From an uncultured Clostridium sp. (GTDB lineage Bacteria > Bacillota > Clostridia > TANB77 > CAG-508): a stretch of DNA of 5,315 nt. Below the pieces are notes generated by a model. The model did no database searches, was not told the origin of the DNA, and saw only the letters and a program-made list of their open reading frames with translations. Position numbers and translations under genes: made by a program. Location: NCBI GenBank assembly GCA_900556455.1, contig USOV01000047.1, positions 1 to 5,315 of the forward strand. The letters are read 5' to 3'. Positions 1 to 4,620 of the stretch are shown here, piece by piece; within the stretch, counting starts at the first letter, position 1, and every line of letters starts with the position of its first letter.

Positions 1-347
1 AAGGAGCAACAGCTCTAGCCATAGGTATTGCAATTCAAAATTTTCCAGAAGGGGCAATTATTTCAATGCCATTAAAAAGTGAAGGAGTATCTAAATCAAA
101 AGCATTTTTATATGGAACTTTATCAGGAATAGTTGAACCAATAGCTGCAATAATTACAATACTACTTACAAAAACAGTAGTGCCAATTCTTCCATACTTA
201 TTATCATTTGCAGCAGGAGCAATGATATATGTTGTAGTTGAAGAACTAATACCAGAATTCCAAGAAGGAGAACACTCAAATATTGGAACAATAGGAGTGG
301 CAATTGGGTTTGTAATTATGATGATATTAGATGTAGCTCTGGGATAA
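1..347 (+). CDS. ZIP-family divalent metal transporter, C-terminal part (5' end outside window)
   Basis: Partial gene, open from the window's left edge; whole codons begin at base 3, giving 114 residues. ZIP proteins move Zn2+, Fe2+ or other divalent metals across the cytoplasmic membrane, usually inward. Seen here: IQNFPEGAIISMPL (bases 33-74), the metal-binding fourth helix, with Gln where E. coli ZupT has His, a variant I associate with the GufA-like branch. GIVEPIAAI follows (fifth helix, conserved Glu-Pro), then AAGAMIYVVVEELIPE (sixth helix with its metal-ligand Glu), and a last hydrophobic helix ending DVALG just before the stop. The C-terminus therefore looks complete. The first ATG in the window (66-68) lies inside the fourth helix and is not the start. 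Two consecutive TAA stops end the frame. The metal transported cannot be told from this part. Confidence 0.9.
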   Translation, partial: GATALAIGIAIQNFPEGAIISMPLKSEGVSKSKAFLYGTLSGIVEPIAAIITILLTKTVVPILPYLLSFAAGAMIYVVVEELIPEFQEGEHSNIGTIGVAIGFVIMMILDVALG

Positions 348-350
348 TAA

Positions 351-512
351 AATGAGTTACATTATGTAAAAAATATTGAAACAACTGAAATTAAGTACTT
401 TGCATTAAACGAAATACCAAGTAATCTAGCAGAAGAAAAGACCAATAAAGAACAAATTGAAATGTGCTTTAAAGCTTTTAATGATGGAAATTGGCAAACA
501 CAATTTGACTAA
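351..512 (+). pseudogene. Remnant of a Nudix hydrolase C-terminus (start-less)
   Basis: After the ZIP stops the same frame stays open for about 53 codons to TAA at 510-512. It has no ATG, GTG or TTG start with a ribosome site in front. The translation contains EIKYFALNEIP, EEKTNKEQIEMCF and a final NWQTQFD. From memory this matches the extreme C-terminus of YjhB-type Nudix hydrolases, which read roughly E-(V/A/I)-x-(F/Y)-F-x-L-x-x-(L/I)-P, then E(E/R)-(K/R)-(T/N)-x-x-Q(I/V)-x-x-C-F, then W-x-x-x-F-D. The Nudix box itself (GX5EX7REUXEEXGU) is absent because everything upstream is missing. I infer a gene that lost its 5' three quarters by deletion up to the end of the ZIP gene, leaving a non-functional tail. 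The open frame is certain; the family call rests on recognition by eye. Confidence 0.55.
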
Positions 513-566
513 AAATTATTAGAGTAATCATTATTGTAGAAGCAGAAAGAAATTTTGTAAAAAGAC

Positions 567-595
567 TACACAAACTATAAAAAATGTGTTAAAAT
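567..595 (+). promoter_or_regulatory. Promoter of yebC (extended -10)
   Basis: TACACA (567-572, four of six matches to the -35 consensus) is 17 bases from TAAAAT (590-595). A TG dinucleotide one base before the -10 hexamer makes it an extended -10. The predicted start near 602 leaves a leader of about 34 bases, with GAGGAG (621-626) nine bases before the yebC ATG. A rival pair, TTGTAA (555-560) and TATAAA (576-581), has a less favourable 15-base spacer. Confidence 0.5.
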
Positions 596-635
596 ATACC
601 AGTAATTTAAATTTTTAATAGAGGAGAGTGAAAAC

Positions 636-1361
636 ATGTCAGGACATAGCAAATGGCATAATATTCAAGCAAAAAAAGGAAAAGCAGATGCAGCAAGAGG
701 AAAAGTATTTACAAAATTAGGTAGAGAATTATTAATGGCTGTAAAACAAGGTGGACCAGATCCAGCAGGAAATTCTAAATTAAGAGATGTTATTGCAAAA
801 TGTAAAGCAAATAACATGCCAAACGACACAATAAACAGTGCAATAAAAAGAGCAGCAGGTGCAAACAATAGCGAAAATTACGAGGAAATCACATATGAAG
901 GATATGGACCAAATGGTGTTGCTGTAATTGTAAATGCATCAACAGATAATAAAAATAGAACAGCAGCAGATGTAAGACATGTATTTGATAAATTTGGAGG
1001 AAACTTAGGAACAGCAGGTTGTGTATCATATATGTTTGAAAGAAAAGGTGTTATTGTTATAGAAAAAGCATCAACAAATTTAAGTGAAGATGATTTAATG
1101 ATGCTTGCATTAGATAATGGTGCTGATAATATGGAAACTGATGAAGAAATTTATGAAATAACATGTTCTCCAGCAGAATTTTCTGCATTAAGAGAAGCAT
1201 TAGAAAACAATGGATTAACATTTGTAGAGGCAGAAATTCAAATGGTTCCAAGCACATATGTTGCATTAGACGAAAACGGAGTAAGAAGAATGGAATTATT
1301 ACTAGAAAAATTAGACGAATTAGATGATGTAATAGAAGTTTTCCATAACTGGGAAGAATAA
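636..1361 (+). CDS. yebC: YebC/PmpR-family protein (TACO1-like)
   Basis: Cytoplasmic protein of 241 residues, the usual family length. The N-terminus MSGHSKWHNIQAKKGKAD and the following KVFTKLGRELLMAVKQGG are the family hallmark. YEGYGPNGVAVIV and NLGTAGCVSYMFERKGVI mark the central and following domains. The family has long been annotated as transcriptional regulators (PmpR-like). Bacterial and mitochondrial (TACO1) members have more recently been linked to translation, helping ribosomes through difficult stretches such as proline runs. Which role applies here cannot be read from sequence. The ATG is set by GAGGAG nine bases upstream and by the conserved MSGHSKW start. It has its own promoter and terminator, so it is probably monocistronic. 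No defects seen. Confidence 0.97.
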   Translation: MSGHSKWHNIQAKKGKADAARGKVFTKLGRELLMAVKQGGPDPAGNSKLRDVIAKCKANNMPNDTINSAIKRAAGANNSENYEEITYEGYGPNGVAVIVNASTDNKNRTAADVRHVFDKFGGNLGTAGCVSYMFERKGVIVIEKASTNLSEDDLMMLALDNGADNMETDEEIYEITCSPAEFSALREALENNGLTFVEAEIQMVPSTYVALDENGVRRMELLLEKLDELDDVIEVFHNWEE

Positions 1362-1369
1362 AATAAACG

Positions 1370-1397
1370 TAAGGGCACATGCTTGTGCCCTTATTTT
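1370..1397. terminator. Bidirectional intrinsic terminator between yebC and tmcAL
   Basis: A perfect 10-bp stem, TAAGGGCACA (1370-1379) with TGTGCCCTTA (1384-1393), closes a TGCT loop. On the plus strand TTTT (1394-1397) follows, ending yebC transcripts. On the minus strand the same hairpin lies two bases beyond the tmcAL stop and is followed by CGTTTATTTT, so it can end that gene too. The GC-rich core stands out in an AT-rich surround. Confidence 0.9.
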
Positions 1398-1824
1398 ATA
1401 GTGTTATCAATTTATTTGTTAAATCCAAATTCGCTTTTGGATTTTTTTTATAACCTAAAGTATAAATATTGCTTGCAAACATATCTTTTTCAAGCATATT
1501 TTTTAAGACCTTATTTTGGGTTGTATCTAAAAACTTCTTTGGTGAAGTAATAATATCTAGCTTTTTATTTGATTTTGATATTTTAGAAAGTAATTCCTTT
1601 CCTTTAGGATTTACTCCAAGAACACGAATATATGGGAGAACTTTATGAGAGTCTTCAATATCTTTTTTTGTAATATTTAATAAAACATACAATAAAATTC
1701 TGTTAACTCTTGTCATAGTATATCTTTTAGATTTAATCATATTTGTCAAATCGGCTAACGTATTACAACTATCAGATGCCTTTTTAATTTTATTTTCTAA
1801 ACCTTCAGAAACATCTGGAAGCAT
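1396..1824 (-). pseudogene. tmcAL: tmcAL, C-terminal third, displaced by a one-base frameshift
   Basis: This 142-codon frame is not a separate gene. It continues the protein encoded upstream on the same strand, shifted by one base. Its first residues, MLPDVSEGLENKIKKA, are the family's conserved segment that normally follows LRTMSxxEI(R/x), which is exactly where the upstream frame breaks off. RVLGVNPKGKELL and a lysine-rich tail toward the C-terminus also fit TmcAL. The ATG at 1824 lacks a convincing ribosome site, so independent translation is unlikely. It overlaps the upstream frame by 20 bases. Removing one base near 1825 joins the two into a 408-residue protein, close to the roughly 415 residues of the Bacillus subtilis enzyme. 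Confidence 0.88.
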
Positions 1825-2623
1825 ACCGTATTTCTTGGACAGACATAGTTCTTAATCTATATAAAATTGCTTGCTCAAAAGTGGTAATTCCAGGTACAAA
1901 TTCATTCTTTTTAATTTTATCTTGCAATATTTCATAAGACGCATCTGGCATGGATTTTTCAAGGCTTTCACCATTTATAACTCCCTGCCTAATAGCAGTT
2001 GCACTAGGATAGTCACTTTCTAGATTAGTACTATTGTATTTTGCCCCTTTTCTTATAATTGTAACAGGGCTTATTTTAGCTTTTTGTTTTTGAATAGCTT
2101 TTAAATATTCAATTCCTAAAATATTATTAGATTCAGAAAGAACATTGGCATATTTTCGTATATCATTTAAATACATTAAAACAGCATGCTCTCGGGCTTT
2201 TGGAAATGAAACACCTAATGAAAGCTCATGATTTAATATAGATAAATATTCTGGAGGCTCTTGTACTAAAACTTTTGCAATGTCATTCAAAGCGGAAATA
2301 TTCCCACATTCACTGCCAAAAGAAATAGTGGTATCCATTTTTAAGCTATCTAAAATTTTTATACTACCCATAGCAAAATTTTCAGCACTTGAAATACTAT
2401 AAACTAAAGGTAATTCAATTACTAAATCAACACCACTTTTTAACGCCATTTCAGCGCGAGACCATTTATCTATAATTGTAGCATCTCCACGTTCTACAAA
2501 GTTGCCACTCATAACTGCAACAGTATAGTCAGGATTTACAAGTTCCTTTGATTTTTCCAAATGGTATAAATGCCCAAGATGAAATGGGTTATATTCACTT
2601 ACTATTCCTAATATTTTATCCAT
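1805..2623 (-). CDS. tmcAL: tRNA(Met) cytidine acetate ligase, N-terminal two thirds (frameshifted gene)
   Basis: TmcAL (formerly YlbM) uses ATP and acetate to make N4-acetylcytidine at the wobble position C34 of elongator tRNA-Met, which prevents misreading of AUA. Seen: GIVSEYNPFHLGH near the start, with the nucleotidyltransferase HxGH motif at residues 15-18; MSGNFVERGD (38-47); ISSAENFAMGS; SFGSECGN; NNILGIEYLKA; and PSATAIRQ (206-213), which resembles the S-x-T-x-I-R nucleotide-binding motif. The frame reads LRTMSVQEIR, then leaves the family sequence (YASRCF) and stops at TGA. The true start is ATG at 2623, six bases after GGAG (2633-2630). The ATG at 2635 overlaps that ribosome site and would add only MEFF. 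As drawn the product would lack its C-terminal third. A sequencing error, a real mutation or a programmed shift are all possible. Confidence 0.93.
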   Translation of the reverse strand: MDKILGIVSEYNPFHLGHLYHLEKSKELVNPDYTVAVMSGNFVERGDATIIDKWSRAEMALKSGVDLVIELPLVYSISSAENFAMGSIKILDSLKMDTTISFGSECGNISALNDIAKVLVQEPPEYLSILNHELSLGVSFPKAREHAVLMYLNDIRKYANVLSESNNILGIEYLKAIQKQKAKISPVTIIRKGAKYNSTNLESDYPSATAIRQGVINGESLEKSMPDASYEILQDKIKKNEFVPGITTFEQAILYRLRTMSVQEIRYASRCF

Positions 2624-2665
2624 AAAAAACTCCATTTTTATTGCTTTTATAACTTATTTATTGAT

Positions 2666-2694
2666 ATAATATCATAAAGGAAAAAATAACGCAA
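2666..2694 (-). promoter_or_regulatory. Promoter of tmcAL
   Basis: Read on the minus strand, TTGCGT (2694-2689) is 17 bases from TATTAT (2671-2666), with TGA immediately before the -10, giving an extended -10 (TGnTATTAT). Transcription would begin near 2659, leaving a leader of about 36 bases before the ATG at 2623. Spacing and extended -10 together make this one of the better promoters in the window. Confidence 0.6.
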
Positions 2695-2718
2695 GAATTA
2701 AAAAAATATAATATGAGC

Positions 2719-2726
2719 TTAACTTA
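2719..2726. repeat. Left flanking direct repeat of the 151-bp element
   Basis: TTAACTTA lies directly outside the left inverted repeat. TTAACTAA sits at the equivalent place on the right (2878-2885), so seven of eight bases match. This is the pattern left by target-site duplication, but the sequence is AT-rich and chance is possible. Confidence 0.5.
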
Positions 2727-2877
2727 TAGTATAAATATATAATATTTTCAATTTGCGAAGCTCCAAGCAGACTTGCTATGGCATAAGGTCAAAGTTATAT
2801 ATGTCTGAACACTGGTAAAATATATAGTTTAAGCAAGTAAGGTCGCTTCTCATTTCAAATATTATATATTTATACTA
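2727..2877. mobile_element. 151-bp inverted-repeat element, MITE-like or structured RNA
   Basis: The arms at 2727-2747 and 2857-2877 are perfect 21-bp inverted repeats (outer ends TAGTATAA and TTATACTA). Further complementary segments nest inside in strict order: AAT/ATT (2750-2752 with 2852-2854), GAAGC/GCTTC (2757-2761 with 2845-2849), ACTTGCT/AGCAAGT (2771-2777 with 2832-2838), and an 11-bp helix 2792-2802 with 2820-2830 that includes two G-U pairs on the plus strand. The whole therefore folds as one long interrupted rod. TAAGGTC occurs twice inside (2784-2790 and 2838-2844). No coding frame of note is present, so it carries no transposase. Near-perfect 8-bp direct repeats flank it, which favours a non-autonomous transposed element. 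A 6S-like or other rod-shaped RNA is the alternative. I recognise no known family. Confidence 0.6.
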
Positions 2878-2885
2878 TTAACTAA
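2878..2885. repeat. Right flanking direct repeat of the 151-bp element
   Basis: TTAACTAA, the partner of TTAACTTA at 2719-2726. It begins at the first base after the right inverted repeat, so the element's ends and the repeat's ends coincide on both sides. Confidence 0.5.
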
Positions 2886-2905
2886 AATTATGGCAATAAT
2901 ATAAT
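2878..2905 (+). promoter_or_regulatory. Possible promoter of rnhA
   Basis: TTAACT (2878-2883, four of six -35 matches) is 16 bases from a perfect TATAAT (2900-2905). Transcription would start near 2912, leaving only about nine bases with GGAG at the extreme 5' end. An alternative sits at the right end of the inverted-repeat element: TTCTCA (2847-2852), 18 bases, then TATACT (2871-2876), giving a more normal leader of about 38 bases. One of the two probably drives rnhA; sequence alone does not choose. Confidence 0.4.
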
Positions 2906-2920
2906 AAAGAAGGAGAATAT

Positions 2921-3361
2921 ATGAGTAAAGAAGTTATTATTTACACAGATGGGGCATGTTCTGGAAACCCAGGTCCAGGGGGCTGGGGAACTATTCTTAT
3001 GTATAAGGACACAAAAAAAGAAATAAATGGAGGCAATCCTGATACTACTAATAACATTATGGAAATTACAGCAGTAATAGAAGGACTTAAACTATTAAAA
3101 GAACCTTGTAAGGTTCAAATTTATAGTGATAGTGCATATGTAGTAAATGCATTCAATCAGCACTGGATAGAAAATTGGATAAAAAAGAATTGGCAAAATT
3201 CAAAAAAAGAGCCAGTAAAAAACAAAGAATTATGGCTTGAGTTATATGCATTAGTTAAACAACATGAAGTAAAATTTATAAAAGTAAAAGGCCACAGCGA
3301 TAATGAGTTCAACAACAGATGTGACGAATTAGCTAGAAATGCAATTTCTAACATTCAATAA
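2921..3361 (+). CDS. rnhA: Ribonuclease HI
   Basis: Cytoplasmic endonuclease that cuts the RNA strand of RNA-DNA hybrids, removing R-loops, primer RNA and misplaced ribonucleotides with Mg2+ or Mn2+. At 146 residues it is a single catalytic domain of typical length, with no N-terminal hybrid-binding domain. All catalytic carboxylates are visible: D10 in YTDGACSGNPGPGG, E48 in MEITAVIEGL, D70 in IYSDSAYVVNA and D135 in NNRCDELARNA, plus the conserved H125 in KVKGHSDNE. The tryptophan- and lysine-rich segment at 82-101 (WIENWIKKNW then PVKN) is the basic protrusion, or handle, that grips the hybrid in E. coli-type enzymes. The start is fixed by AAGGAG (2910-2915), five bases before the ATG. The gene is intact. 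It diverges from tmcAL across the inverted-repeat element. Confidence 0.97.
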   Translation: MSKEVIIYTDGACSGNPGPGGWGTILMYKDTKKEINGGNPDTTNNIMEITAVIEGLKLLKEPCKVQIYSDSAYVVNAFNQHWIENWIKKNWQNSKKEPVKNKELWLELYALVKQHEVKFIKVKGHSDNEFNNRCDELARNAISNIQ

Positions 3362-3380
3362 TTATTAAAAAGATAAGACA

Positions 3381-3417
3381 ATTGTAGGGGGTCGCCGCCC
3401 CGTTCTTCGAAGACAAT
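3381..3417. other. Small GC-rich palindromic patch
   Basis: Outer ATTGT (3381-3385) pairs with ACAAT (3413-3417). Inside are GGGG (3387-3390) with CCCC (3398-3401), and the perfect palindrome TCTTCGAAGA (3404-3413), which overlaps the outer arm by one base. The run GGGGGTCGCCGCCCC is strikingly GC-rich between AT-rich flanks. It lacks a following T-run, so it is not an obvious terminator. It may be a fragment of a REP-like interspersed palindrome; only this copy is in the window. Confidence 0.4.
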
Positions 3418-3437
3418 ACAGAATATATCAAAATGAA

Positions 3438-3483
3438 TTGCCAAAAAAACCTTGGACTAATTGGCAACAAAGTTGTTTTCTTT
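3438..3483 (+). terminator. Possible weak terminator after rnhA
   Basis: TTGCCAA (3438-3444) can pair with TTGGCAA (3461-3467) across a 16-base loop. A competing small hairpin, CAAC (3465-3468) with GTTG (3472-3475), is followed at once by TTTTCTTT (3476-3483). Neither stem is strong, and the second overlaps the -35 region of the next promoter, so termination here would be leaky. Confidence 0.3.
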
Positions 3484-3501
3484 AATAGTTTGAATTATAA
3501 T
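3473..3501 (+). promoter_or_regulatory. Promoter of the 360-residue membrane protein
   Basis: TTGTTT (3473-3478) is exactly 17 bases from a consensus TATAAT (3496-3501). The predicted start near 3508 precedes AAGGAGG (3513-3519), eleven bases before the ATG at 3531. The -35 hexamer lies in the 3' arm of the small hairpin assigned to the rnhA terminator. Confidence 0.6.
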
Positions 3502-3530
3502 GATAAATATATAAGGAGGAAGGTATTAGT

Positions 3531-4613
3531 ATGAAAATCGGAAAGATAAATATTTCAGGGAAAAATCTTGCTATAATAGGTGCCATAGCTATTGTAGTTA
3601 TTGGAGGTGTTATTTTCTTGACAAGTAATAAAGAAACAGGAAAAGGGATATTTCATAATCCGGATGCAAATGTAAAAATAGTTAAATCGAAAGTTAGTCA
3701 GATAGAATTAGAGGACTATCAAACAAATGAATTTTCTATCAAAAAACCTAAAGGATGGAAAGTTGATACACTAGGAGATTATATACATTATACAATTAAA
3801 GTATATGATCCTAATAATCCTGATTATCAGTTTTTCTTCAATATGAAAACTGAAGGATATAACAAATCAGAAGATGCTAAAAGATGGCAACAAACATATT
3901 ATCCAAGTAGCCCATTCGCCAAAACTAGTGTAATAGCTACTAAAGATACAGAAGGATTTTATAAAATATTCAATGATTTAGGTACTTTAAATAATACAGC
4001 TGCATTTACATTTCCAACATTAAATGATTTTACTGTTACTGAAAACTTAGGTAAAGGTAGTTTAGGCGGAGATATGTTAAGAGCAACATTTAAAGATGAA
4101 AATGGCAAAGAATGCGAAGGAATATTTACAGCTTATGTATATGATGTTGGTTCTTATTATGTTTCTGAAAATATCATGTCAGGTAAACAAATAGATATCC
4201 AATACTTAAATGTATATGATGCAATTTTTATTACTACTCCAAAAGATGAGTTTATAGATTGGCAGGACACATTAAATACTATGTGCTCTTCACTTGATTT
4301 TACAGATTCTTTTATCAACGGATTCAATAGTCAGCAAGATGCAGTTATGAAGAATTTCCAACAAATTAGAGCAATAGGTAATCAAATAAGCGACGGAATA
4401 ATGGATTCTTGGAATAAGAGAAATAAATCGTTTGATATTATGAGCCAAAAACAAAGTGATGCAACACTTGGTTATGAAAGAGTATATGATACTGAAAATG
4501 GAGACATCTATAAAGCATATAATGGATTCACTGATGAATATGATGGCGAAAGATACAAATCTATAACAGATGACATGTATACGGAAAAAACAAGTGGATA
4601 TATAGAAAAGTAG
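3531..4613 (+). CDS. Single-pass membrane-anchored protein of unknown function
   Basis: 360 residues. A short basic N-terminus (K2, K5, K11) is followed by one hydrophobic helix at about 12-31 (NLAIIGAIAIVVIGGVIFL), then a polar remainder. This predicts an N-in signal anchor with the body outside the cell. No lipobox cysteine is present, so it is not a lipoprotein. Residues about 63-110 (NEFSIKKPKGW, then a Tyr/Phe-rich stretch) have the F-S-I-x-x-P-x-G-W look of a PsbP/Mog1-like beta fold; this is a resemblance only. Residues about 258-300 are predicted helical. The tail (GYERVYDTENGDIYKAYNGF, then SITDDMYTEKTSGYIEK) resembles C-terminal segments I associate with exported Firmicute proteins. 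It has a strong ribosome site, AAGGAGG, and its own promoter, and is followed after seven bases by another anchored protein, probably in the same transcript. Function not recognised. Confidence 0.85.
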   Translation: MKIGKINISGKNLAIIGAIAIVVIGGVIFLTSNKETGKGIFHNPDANVKIVKSKVSQIELEDYQTNEFSIKKPKGWKVDTLGDYIHYTIKVYDPNNPDYQFFFNMKTEGYNKSEDAKRWQQTYYPSSPFAKTSVIATKDTEGFYKIFNDLGTLNNTAAFTFPTLNDFTVTENLGKGSLGGDMLRATFKDENGKECEGIFTAYVYDVGSYYVSENIMSGKQIDIQYLNVYDAIFITTPKDEFIDWQDTLNTMCSSLDFTDSFINGFNSQQDAVMKNFQQIRAIGNQISDGIMDSWNKRNKSFDIMSQKQSDATLGYERVYDTENGDIYKAYNGFTDEYDGERYKSITDDMYTEKTSGYIEK

Positions 4614-4620
4614 GTGTGGT

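Noticed and set aside
1057..1380. Minus-strand open frame antisense to yebC
   Set aside because: It mirrors yebC codons, has biased hydrophobic composition and no ribosome site, and crosses the terminator. It is a shadow of yebC.
1396..1824. Independent small gene downstream of tmcAL
   Set aside because: Its first residues continue the TmcAL family sequence exactly where the upstream frame breaks, and its ATG lacks a ribosome site.
2633..2635. Upstream ATG as the tmcAL start
   Set aside because: It overlaps the GGAG ribosome site and has none of its own. The ATG at 2623 is six bases after GGAG and gives the family's normal MDKILGIVSEYNPFH start.
2727..2877. 6S RNA, SRP RNA, RNase P RNA, tmRNA or a known riboswitch
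   Set aside because: The rod shape is 6S-like, but I see no family-specific sequence motifs (for example no GAGGAAAGTCC of RNase P) and cannot support any named RNA.
3531..3640. Lipoprotein signal peptide
   Set aside because: No cysteine follows the hydrophobic helix, so there is no lipobox. A signal anchor fits better.
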